Source: Odoribacter sp. AF15-53 (lineage in GTDB: Bacteria; Bacteroidota; Bacteroidia; Bacteroidales; Marinifilaceae). Taken from it: a DNA stretch of 64,000 nucleotides. The stretch spans positions 10,820 to 74,819 of the forward strand of contig NZ_QUHC01000013.1 in the NCBI RefSeq assembly GCF_003479425.1. The letters run 5' to 3'. The notes beneath the pieces were generated by a model that worked only from the letters and a program-made list of their open reading frames with translations, had not been told where the DNA came from and searched no databases. The number at the start of each line of letters is the position of its first letter. The stretch's first letter is position 1. Below are positions 1 through 7,562 of the stretch, piece after piece. The position numbers and the translations under genes were made by a program.

Positions 1-1
1 G

Positions 2-865
2 ATAATAGAAACGTTATCAAAAGAACTCACAAAGATTTATGGTAAAGGATTTGATTACAGCTCGTTATACAAATATTCAAAATTCTATAAACTATTCCCC
101 GAAATTTTGGACTCACTGAGTCCAGAATCTTATCCGATCTTATCTTGGACGCATTATCGTGTTCTACTCCAAGTAGAAAACAATGACGCTCGTAACTGGT
201 ACATGAAAGAAGCCGCGCAACAAACCTGAAGTGTACGCACGTTACAACGAAATATTGCTTCACAATACTATTTCCGAATCTTACAATCGCAACACAAAGA
301 TTTAGTAGAAAAAGAAATGCAAAAGCTCACAACCCCTTTTCAACAAGACAAGTTCGAATTTATAAAAAATCCGGTAGTTGCAGAATTTTTGGGCTTATCC
401 CCCAATTCCGATTTTACTAAATCAGAATTGGAAACTACTATTATCTCGAATCTACAAAAGTTCTTGATGGAACTAGGTAAAGGCTACGCATTTGTTTCCC
501 GTCAGCAACATATCCATACGGAAAAACAAGATTATTTCATCGACCTTGTTTTCTACAACTATATACTTAAATACTTCATTCTTATCGACTTGAAAACAAG
601 CAAAATCACTCATCAAGACGTTGGCCAAATGGATATGTACATCCGTATGTACGATGAACTGAAACGAACCGAAGGAGATAACCCAACTCTAGGAATTGTT
701 CTTTGTGCAGACACGGACGAAGATATTGCACGTTATTCAATCCTACATGGAAATGAACAGTTATTTGCTTCAAAATATAAAACCTATCTTCCTTCTGAAG
801 ATGAATTACGTGCTGAAATTGAAACTCAAAAAAGATTATTCTATTTGCAGCAAAAAGAAAGTTAA
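2..865 (+). pseudogene. DUF1016 (YhcG-type) PD-(D/E)XK nuclease, interrupted by an in-frame TGA
   Basis: One reading frame runs from the window edge to the TAA at 863-865 and is broken only by TGA at 227-229. Upstream of the stop is the DUF1016 N-terminal region (LSWTHYRVLLQVENNDARNW, then KEAAQQT). Downstream it resumes at once with SVRTLQRNI. In family members the residue at the junction is a conserved Trp (W-SVRTLQRN), so a TGG to TGA change fits best. The C-terminal half (from Met 317) carries the nuclease core, including DYFIDLVFYN and FILIDLKTSK. The family is associated with restriction-modification loci and mobile elements. The true start lies outside the window. It could be a pseudogene, a gene re-initiating at 317, or a sequencing error. 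Confidence 0.8.
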
Positions 866-939
866 GGCATAAAAGATATAACACGCTGCTAGCATTGCAG
901 TCGCATATAAATTAACACCCGTAAAAATACACGAGTAAC

Positions 940-1416
940 CTATTCCTCTTGCCAGCCTTTACACACGTCAATCCAAGCGGTGTAAGCGGAACTGTCTTCC
1001 AATTCCTTTATCGACAATTCGATAGCACTGTTACTTGTTCCCGCGGCCGGGTAAACAATGGCAAAGCGCTTGAGAGAAATATCCAAGAACACTTTCGTAC
1101 CTTGAGGAATGGCAAACGGGCACACGCCACCGGGAGCGTGTCCGATGTATTTCTCGACTAATTCACCGGGAATCATTTTGGCTTTTTGGTGAAAATACTC
1201 CTTATATTTTTTATTATCCACCCTTGCATCCCCCGCGGTAACAATCAAAATGGGATCATCACCCAAAAGAAAGGACATCGTTTTGGCAATACGTTCCGGT
1301 TCACACCCGACCGCAACGGCCGCTTCCTCCACGGTTGCACTTGATTGATCCAGTACATGAATCCGTTGCCCCAAGCCCAGGGCATCAAAATATTGTTTTA
1401 CTTTTTCCAATGACAT
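940..1416 (-). CDS. YbaK/EbsC family aminoacyl-tRNA deacylase
   Basis: 158-aa single-domain protein of usual YbaK/ProX length. Family hallmarks are visible: an N-terminal helix followed by the VEEAAVAVGCEPERIAKTMSF segment, then a lysine-bearing strand and the GHAPGGVCPFAIP loop near the C-terminal third. Members hydrolyse mischarged tRNAs (for example Cys-tRNAPro or Ala-tRNAPro) in the cytosol as a proofreading step. Which tRNA is edited cannot be read from sequence. The gene stands alone, convergent with the broken DUF1016 gene and divergent from the phosphatase gene. It starts at the ATG read from 1416. Confidence 0.85.
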   Translation of the reverse strand: MSLEKVKQYFDALGLGQRIHVLDQSSATVEEAAVAVGCEPERIAKTMSFLLGDDPILIVTAGDARVDNKKYKEYFHQKAKMIPGELVEKYIGHAPGGVCPFAIPQGTKVFLDISLKRFAIVYPAAGTSNSAIELSIKELEDSSAYTAWIDVCKGWQEE

Positions 1417-1567
1417 AAACGAACCTCTTTTCCTTTATTCAAGATGACAAAGATAAGAAAGTTACGCACTCTGTCTTCCTTTAAAAAGTATTTTTTTATT
1501 CCGAAGAATATCCCCATATTTGTAACAATCAGATGAATGGACACCAACACATTCAAAAGTTTGTAAC

Positions 1568-2605
1568 ATGATGAAAATTGTTTTTATGATTATTATCACC
1601 ACGATTGTATGCTGTTCACGCAGAAACAAGACTATAAACAAAGCAACTTACGAGGGACAGGACATTTCCGGGATCGCGCAAATCTTTGTAGATAAAGACA
1701 CGAAGAACATGACGTTGAATATAACGACAAACGAAAAATGGACGTTATACACAGGGCCTTCCGTTGATTCGATTGATTTCTCAACCCCGCTGGCACAAGG
1801 CGAAGGAAGCGAAACCATTCAACTCCCGTCTCCCGACAAAAAATACTATCAACTGGTAACCGACAAGGGGAAAGCGATATTGAGCGAAAGACAGTTACCC
1901 ATGGCCGGGGGATACAATTTCAGGGATTTGGGCGGTATAAAAAACAAAGACGGGCGATTCACGAAGTGGGGGAAAATATTCCGTTCCGACGATTTACACA
2001 ACCTGACGACGGCAGACTTGGACTATTTGGCCGGAATCCCGATCACGAGCGTTGTCGATTTCAGAGGCAAGAACGAGATAGAAGCCGCACCCGACAAGCT
2101 CCCCCGATCTACCCGGAATTCCTATCCCCAATCCATTGATCCCGGTAACGTGATGTCCCTGATCGGACTTACCGACCTGAACACCACGCAAATGGATAGT
2201 ATCATGATGCAGATGAACACGCTCTTCGTCACGGACAGCACGTTTGTCGACAAATACAGGATCTTTTTCAGATTATTACAAGATGAACAAGAAGTTCCCC
2301 TCCTTTTCCATTGTTCCGCCGGGAAAGACAGAACGGGCATGGGAGCCGCACTAATATTGTACGCGCTGGGGGTAGACGAGACAACCATCATGCAGGATTA
2401 CCTCGCATCAAATATTTACCTGGGCAACAAGTACGCCAAGGAACTGGAGAAAAACCCGGAATTAAAATCCGTGCTGACAGTAAAACGAGAATTCCTGCAA
2501 GCCGGAATTGACCGGATAAAACAGGATCATGGCAGCGTGGAAAACTTCCTTGAAAACATACTGAAAGTAGACCTTCCCAAATTCAGGGAACGATACTTAT
2601 ATTAA
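1568..2605 (+). CDS. Lipoprotein tyrosine phosphatase (PTP, CX5R type)
   Basis: 345 aa. The N-terminus is a short hydrophobic signal ending in VCCS, a plausible lipobox, so the enzyme is probably lipid-anchored in the envelope. Residues about 25-105 form a small beta-rich domain; the catalytic domain follows from GGYNFRDLGGI. The signature HCSAGKDRTG lies near residues 248-257 and contains the nucleophilic Cys and the phosphate-binding Arg. FRSDDLHNLT and VVDFRGKNE are typical of the Y_phosphatase3 group, which can act on phosphotyrosine, phosphoserine or phosphoinositides. The substrate is unknown. The gene is monocistronic, with a TTTG-bearing -7-like sequence about 50 bp upstream that does not match the consensus fully. 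Confidence 0.85.
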   Translation: MMKIVFMIIITTIVCCSRRNKTINKATYEGQDISGIAQIFVDKDTKNMTLNITTNEKWTLYTGPSVDSIDFSTPLAQGEGSETIQLPSPDKKYYQLVTDKGKAILSERQLPMAGGYNFRDLGGIKNKDGRFTKWGKIFRSDDLHNLTTADLDYLAGIPITSVVDFRGKNEIEAAPDKLPRSTRNSYPQSIDPGNVMSLIGLTDLNTTQMDSIMMQMNTLFVTDSTFVDKYRIFFRLLQDEQEVPLLFHCSAGKDRTGMGAALILYALGVDETTIMQDYLASNIYLGNKYAKELEKNPELKSVLTVKREFLQAGIDRIKQDHGSVENFLENILKVDLPKFRERYLY

Positions 2606-2740
2606 TTTCATTATAGTATCACTCCTCTAAAAACATTTATAACATCAAAAATCAATTACAATTATCCATTTAAACGGGTTCTTGATTAGAATAATTCGTT
2701 ATATTTGTAATCAACAACAAAAACTTACAAAAACAAGACC

Positions 2741-4180
2741 ATGCAAGCGACCGAACTAAAGAAAATAATACAGTGCGGTGAAACCAGTACCGTACAGTTC
2801 AAAGAAAGGTTCTCCTCGCAAAAGCAACTTGCAGCAGAAATGATCGCTTTTGCTAACAGCAAAGGGGGAATTATCATTTTAGGGGTTGAAGACAAAACTG
2901 GAGCTATCAAAGGACTTACCTATGAAGAAATTCAAAATACAGCCAGCGAGCTTGGAAATACTGCCAACGAACAAGTACGTCCAGTTATCTATTTGCAAAC
3001 AGACGTCGTAATTATTGATGAACATCCAATATTAATCGCTTATATCGAAGAAGGTATAAATAAACCCTACAAAGATCTTAATGGAAATATCTGGGTAAAA
3101 CAAGGAGCTGATAAACGTCGGATCACTGAAAATTGCGAAATACTACGCCTATTCCACTATTCCCATACGTATACGCCAGATGAAGAACCTGTTATAGGAA
3201 CTTCTGAAAAAGATTTAGACGGAAGACTTATCGACACGTACATTCGAAAAGTATACCATAAGGAAAAAGAAGATTTTGGAATGCCTTACGAGCACCTGTT
3301 ACAAAACTTACGTATCATGGATGAATCGAAGACATTAACGTTATCAGGATTACTTTACTTCGGCAAGCACCCTCAACAATACAAACCGTCTTTCATGATT
3401 AAAGCTGTTGCTTTTTATGGGAACGATATCGCAGGAACTCAATACAGGGATAGTAAAGATATAGAAGGTACTATACCTGAATTATTCGAACAAGGCATGG
3501 CATTCTTAAAATCAAATCTTCATCACATTCAAGCCGGTCAATCATTTAATTCCATCGGGAAATTAGAGATATCTGAAATCGCTTTGGAAGAAACACTTCA
3601 GAACGCATTGGTCCACCGAGAGTATATAAAAACAGCTGCAATCCGATTATTAATTTTTGATGATAGAGTCGAAATTATTAGCCCAGGATGCCTTCCGGAT
3701 GGATTAACTGTTGAGGATATAAAATTAGGTAATTCTTATCAACGGAACCAGCAAATTGCCAACTTCTGTGCAAAAACAATGGTCTACCGTGGTTTAGGAT
3801 CAGGCATTATACGAGCCTTAAAAGAGGACGTACACATAGATTTTATTAATAACGAATCAGGTAACCAATTTACAACAATACTTTATAGAAATAAAGTTAC
3901 GACTAACCTAAAAAACGAAAAAACTAACCTAGAAACTAACCTAGAAAACGAAAAAACTAACCTAGAAACTAAAATCACTAGCCTAAAAACTACCCAAGAA
4001 CGTCTTTTAGACCTTATTCAAAAGAATCCTACGATTACCAGGCAACAACTAGCAGATCACATTGGTTTGACGATAGCAGGCGTAAAATATCATTTGGCAA
4101 AAATGTCCGCAAACGGATTAATCAAACACGAAGGAAGTACAAAAAAAGGCTATTGGATAATAATTAGCTCTAAAGTTTAA
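2741..4180 (+). CDS. AlbA_2/Schlafen-like ATP-binding transcriptional regulator (COG2865 type)
   Basis: 479 aa. The N-terminal AlbA_2 domain (about 10-130) shows ESTVQFKE-like TSTVQFKERF and FANSKGGIIILGVED. A GHKL-like region around 270-350 carries ALEETLQNALVHREY and GSGIIRALKE. A winged helix lies at the C-terminus (TRQQLADHIGLTIAGVKYHLAKM). Such proteins are thought to be DNA-binding regulators; ligand and targets are unknown. Between the GHKL region and the helix-turn-helix is a low-complexity linker built from repeats of NEKTNLETNLE. A -7-like TATATTTG sits at 2700-2707, with a TTG at 2682-2684 (spacer 15, shorter than usual). The gene is monocistronic. Confidence 0.8.
   Translation: MQATELKKIIQCGETSTVQFKERFSSQKQLAAEMIAFANSKGGIIILGVEDKTGAIKGLTYEEIQNTASELGNTANEQVRPVIYLQTDVVIIDEHPILIAYIEEGINKPYKDLNGNIWVKQGADKRRITENCEILRLFHYSHTYTPDEEPVIGTSEKDLDGRLIDTYIRKVYHKEKEDFGMPYEHLLQNLRIMDESKTLTLSGLLYFGKHPQQYKPSFMIKAVAFYGNDIAGTQYRDSKDIEGTIPELFEQGMAFLKSNLHHIQAGQSFNSIGKLEISEIALEETLQNALVHREYIKTAAIRLLIFDDRVEIISPGCLPDGLTVEDIKLGNSYQRNQQIANFCAKTMVYRGLGSGIIRALKEDVHIDFINNESGNQFTTILYRNKVTTNLKNEKTNLETNLENEKTNLETKITSLKTTQERLLDLIQKNPTITRQQLADHIGLTIAGVKYHLAKMSANGLIKHEGSTKKGYWIIISSKV
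3903..3985 (+). repeat. 33-bp in-frame tandem repeat in the linker of the AlbA_2 protein
   Basis: The coding sequence contains nearly identical units encoding NEKTNLETNLE/NEKTNLETKI, built on the short motif ACTAACCTAGAAA. A repeat unit divisible by three can gain or lose copies without a frameshift, so linker length could vary between strains. Confidence 0.7.
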
Positions 4181-4277
4181 ACTAGGACATATCCCTTTCA
4201 GCCACAATTACAAACATATATTTTTCAAACTCCTCTCTTTTCAACTATCTTTGTCATTTGAAAAATATATTAAGTAC

Positions 4278-5717
4278 ATGGACTTTTTAGAATGGAAACT
4301 ACACATATATTCCATAGTATTATTGGTAATACTTCTTTCCGGTTGTCACGGAAAAACGGACGAAAAAGAGATCGTGATCATATCCACGAACGACATTCAC
4401 GGACAGATTCAGCAATTCCCGAAACTGGCAACATTCGTGAATCGAGTGAAAGCGAAACATCCGAACGTGATTCTGGTGGACGCGGGCGATAGATTCACGG
4501 GTAACCCATACGTGGATTACGCGGAAGAAAGAGGCTTGCCGATCATCACGTTGATGAATGAACTGGGATACGCGATAGGCACGTTGGGAAACCACGAGTT
4601 CGATTTCGGACAAAAAATTCTCCGGACAAGAATAAATGATGCAACTTTTCCGATTATTTGCGCGAACATAAACTCTTCCCGGAGCGAATTAGATAGCATC
4701 GCTCCCTACCACACTATCGAGAAAGACGGTATCAAACTCTGTTTCCTCGGTCTCATTCAAACCGAAAAGGATCATATCCCCAGCACGAACCCGGGCCACT
4801 TGCAGCAAATCACGTTCGACAATTACCTTGACAAGATTGACGACTACAGGCAATTGAAACAGTCGTGCCACGCTTTCATCGGGTTGACCCACCTCGGTGT
4901 AGATTCCGACTCGATGCTGGCAACACGAATGCCGGAACTGGATATCATCATCGGTGGCCATTCCCACACGTTACTGGAAAAGCCCAAGCGAGTAAACAAC
5001 GTGCTAATCGGGCAAACCGGGATCAAATTACAATATGCAGGATTGACAACACTGAAATTCAAAAGGGGAAAACTCACGGAACGTACCTATGAATCTTGCC
5101 TGATCGACACGATTACCCTAGCGGATTCCAGCATGACAGAAAAAGTGAAGTTCTTTGTCAACCACCCCCGTTTTAAACAAATTATCGGAACGGCGGCCCT
5201 CCCGTTCGAATCACAGGAAAGCATCGGCAACCTTGTCACGGATGCCATGTTATCGGCCACCTCATCCGACATTGCTTTCTACAATCAGGGAGGAATCCGC
5301 ATCACGCAACTGCCACAGGGAGATATCACGCTGGAACAACTTCTTTCAATCGAACCCTTCGGCAATCATATCGTCACGCATGAAATGACGCTCAAAGAGA
5401 TAAAAGCACTGATTTTAAACCGTTTTAACCGGGAGGATCTCGCCATTGACCTGTTCGTCTCGCCCGGTAGTTACACGATTATCCGGGATCAACAAGGAAA
5501 CGGAACGGATGTACTTATTCTAGATCGAAACAAGAAGCCTCTGGTTGATGAGCAGATTTACAAGGTCGCTCTAAACAATTACGTGAGTGTTGATTACGAT
5601 TTTCCGAACAGGGGAAAAGGACGACACTCAGATATCTCGGTAGTAAACGCCATGATCCGGTTCATTCAATCCGACCAGCCCGTTCGCCCCACGAAAGGAC
5701 GTACTTATATTAAATAG
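4278..5717 (+). CDS. Lipoprotein 5'-nucleotidase / metallophosphatase (UshA family)
   Basis: About 479 aa from the ATG at 4278. A TTG 27 bp upstream in frame overlaps the promoter -7 box TATCTTTG (4246-4253), so 4278 is preferred. The signal ends in LLSGCHG, a lipobox, indicating a membrane-anchored periplasmic or surface enzyme. The dimetal site of calcineurin-like phosphoesterases is present in order: NDIHG, DAGDRFTG, GNHEFD and GGHSHT. The C-terminal 5'-nucleotidase substrate-binding domain follows, with NLVTDAM, YNQGGIR and EPFGN. The family hydrolyses nucleoside monophosphates or nucleotide sugars for scavenging. The product is full length and monocistronic. Confidence 0.88.
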   Translation: MDFLEWKLHIYSIVLLVILLSGCHGKTDEKEIVIISTNDIHGQIQQFPKLATFVNRVKAKHPNVILVDAGDRFTGNPYVDYAEERGLPIITLMNELGYAIGTLGNHEFDFGQKILRTRINDATFPIICANINSSRSELDSIAPYHTIEKDGIKLCFLGLIQTEKDHIPSTNPGHLQQITFDNYLDKIDDYRQLKQSCHAFIGLTHLGVDSDSMLATRMPELDIIIGGHSHTLLEKPKRVNNVLIGQTGIKLQYAGLTTLKFKRGKLTERTYESCLIDTITLADSSMTEKVKFFVNHPRFKQIIGTAALPFESQESIGNLVTDAMLSATSSDIAFYNQGGIRITQLPQGDITLEQLLSIEPFGNHIVTHEMTLKEIKALILNRFNREDLAIDLFVSPGSYTIIRDQQGNGTDVLILDRNKKPLVDEQIYKVALNNYVSVDYDFPNRGKGRHSDISVVNAMIRFIQSDQPVRPTKGRTYIK

Positions 5718-5886
5718 CCCAAAACTCTGAAAGGCTTTACAGCTCGCGGGATACAGATGCATTCTTCTTTTTTAAAAAACCTTCATTAAATTATACTCTC
5801 TAAAAAGAATCACGAGCAAATAGTTAAACACGAGAACATTAATACATATCATTGAATGCCAATACATATTAATAATGAACACCCTA

Positions 5887-5918
5887 TTGCGAGTATTCAT
5901 TTTTTATTACTATATTTG
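5887..5918 (+). promoter_or_regulatory. Bacteroidetes-type promoter upstream of the ECF sigma gene
   Basis: TTG at 5887-5889, a 21-bp spacer, then TATATTTG at 5911-5918, matching the Bacteroidetes -33/-7 pattern. The rest of the 309-bp gap (5718-6026) holds no gene. It contains a short GC-rich palindrome around TCCCCGCGGGGGA (5995-6007) in the presumed leader of the sigma gene. Confidence 0.6.
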
Positions 5919-6026
5919 AACTCAATAAAGGAACGTTTTGTGATACGATAAAATGTATCGTCATGCTGCTTGTCAGCACGATCGAGTGATGATTTCCCCG
6001 CGGGGGATGTGTGATAATATCTTGGA

Positions 6027-6572
6027 ATGCACGAGAAAGAAATGATAGAAGCCATTCTTAAAGGTGACCAAAAGGCCTTTAAGTTGTTAGTCGACACCTA
6101 TCAATTGATGGTTGTCAACACTTGCTACGCGTTCGTGCATGATCGGGACGAGGCTGAAGATATCGCCCAAGACGTGTTTGTTCAGGTTTTCGAATCCCTC
6201 GGTAGATTCCGGTTCGAAAGTAAATTATCCACGTGGTTGTACCGGATAGCCGTGAACAGATCGATTAATCACTGCAAATCACCCCGGGGACGAGCAATCA
6301 AAATAGACATTGATTCATGGAAACAACAAGAGGTGGCACAATCGGTTGAAATGCCCCAGCAACAAATCCTGGAAGAACAGGAACAGATAGAATTGCTACA
6401 CAAAGCTATCGACAAGCTCCCCGAAAACCAACGTACGGCTTTAATACTAAACAAGTACGAGGAGCTTTCATACAAGGAAATCGCAGATGTCATGGGGGTC
6501 TCTCTCTCCTCCGTGGAATCGCTTATTTTCCGTGCGAAAAATAATCTTGAGAAAATATTCAACACGAAATAA
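6027..6572 (+). CDS. ECF-type RNA polymerase sigma factor
   Basis: 181 aa, the normal length for an ECF sigma-70. Region 2 is visible as DEAEDIAQDVFVQVFESLGRFRFESKLSTWLYRIAVNRSINH. Region 4 is LPENQRTALILNKYEELSYKEIADVMGVSLSSVESLIFRAK. Start at ATG 6027. It is followed after 11 bp by a CpxP-like periplasmic protein, then a small membrane protein and a TonB receptor locus. Sigma and sensor are probably one regulatory unit controlling the downstream envelope genes. No FecR-type anti-sigma is present, so the two small membrane-anchored proteins downstream are the candidates for signal input. Confidence 0.9.
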   Translation: MHEKEMIEAILKGDQKAFKLLVDTYQLMVVNTCYAFVHDRDEAEDIAQDVFVQVFESLGRFRFESKLSTWLYRIAVNRSINHCKSPRGRAIKIDIDSWKQQEVAQSVEMPQQQILEEQEQIELLHKAIDKLPENQRTALILNKYEELSYKEIADVMGVSLSSVESLIFRAKNNLEKIFNTK

Positions 6573-6583
6573 AAGGAATTGGC

Positions 6584-7171
6584 ATGAAAGGGATAAACAA
6601 AAAATATTTGATTTACTGGGTAAATATCATCCTGTTAATGGTGAACACGGCCCTCATCGTGTTCTTCTGTTTTACCCCGGAAAAAACGGTCTACAAAAAT
6701 GAAGACTCCACGATATCAAACGAATTCTTGCGTCAGGAACTGGGTTTCACGGATGAGCAATACGAGCTAATCAACGAACTGGACAAGGATGTGCTGGAAA
6801 AACATCAGCTCGTGCTGAAACTACTTTGCCAAAGACGCTATCAAATGCTGAACGAGTTGGCCAAATCGAACCCGTCCATGGAAGAACTGAATAAAATCGC
6901 CTCGTCCGTGGGACACCTGCACAAAGCATTAAAGACCCAGACGGCACGACATTTACTCAATATAAAAAAGGTGTGTACCCCGGAACAGTCCAAGAAACTG
7001 GAAAAAATGTTCATTGATTTACTGGAAATCAATAAACATTGTTCGGAATGCGCACAAAAATGCACGGATAAAGAAAAATGCGAACGGTGTCCTAAGTTTC
7101 AGCATTACAAGAATATAGAATCCGATTCTTTGAAGGTGGACACGGATTCCGTGAAAAAAATCACGAAATAA
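6584..7171 (+). CDS. Spy/CpxP-like periplasmic heavy-metal sensor with Cys-rich tail
   Basis: 195 aa. One N-terminal membrane segment (about residues 7-27) is followed by a periplasmic helical domain with the Spy/CpxP-like pattern LGFTDEQYELINELDKD and CTPEQSKKLEKMFIDLL. The C-terminal part has a cluster of five cysteines spaced C-x2-C-x3-C-x5-C-x2-C (near residues 152-170), suited to binding a metal ion. Proteins of this group lie next to ECF sigma factors in Bacteroidetes and are annotated as periplasmic heavy-metal sensors. The gene starts 11 bp after the sigma factor, so the two are probably co-transcribed. Which metal is sensed is not readable. Confidence 0.75.
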   Translation: MKGINKKYLIYWVNIILLMVNTALIVFFCFTPEKTVYKNEDSTISNEFLRQELGFTDEQYELINELDKDVLEKHQLVLKLLCQRRYQMLNELAKSNPSMEELNKIASSVGHLHKALKTQTARHLLNIKKVCTPEQSKKLEKMFIDLLEINKHCSECAQKCTDKEKCERCPKFQHYKNIESDSLKVDTDSVKKITK

Positions 7172-7241
7172 TGAAAAAAAAAGGCTTGCCCGCGCAAGTT
7201 TTTAATATAAAGTCTGTCATATAACCAAAGAGAGAAAAATC

Positions 7242-7535
7242 ATGAAAGTTGAAGAGATCATAGAAAAGGACAAGGTAAGGGAAGTGCGTGAGGACTTTTA
7301 TGACGGGATCATGAAAAAAATGGCCCGGAATAAAATGGATAATGCCGGTCCTGTGATCCGCAAAAGACACTTAGGCATGAGCATCGCTGCAGGAATTGCA
7401 ATAGGCATTCTGGTGGGCAGTATACACCACCACATGCACAAGACCGATCGGCAAGTGGCGATGCAGGAATGGCTAGGCAAGTACAATATTAACGAAATTA
7501 AACTTGAATGTATTGAGGACAGACTTTTTAATTAA
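7242..7535 (+). CDS. Small single-pass membrane protein, candidate sigma-regulatory partner
   Basis: 97 aa, not recognised as a named family. A charged N-terminal cytosolic half (MKVEEIIEKDKVREVREDFYDGIMKKMARNK) is followed by a membrane segment MSIAAGIAIGILVGSI, a histidine patch HHHMH and a short outer tail. The topology (cytosolic helix, one membrane pass, short outside part) resembles small anti-sigma proteins. With its position between the ECF sigma/sensor pair and the TonB receptor this suggests a regulatory role, but that is inference. Confidence 0.6.
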   Translation: MKVEEIIEKDKVREVREDFYDGIMKKMARNKMDNAGPVIRKRHLGMSIAAGIAIGILVGSIHHHMHKTDRQVAMQEWLGKYNINEIKLECIEDRLFN

Positions 7536-7562
7536 AAACAGCTAAACCTACAAGATCTTACT

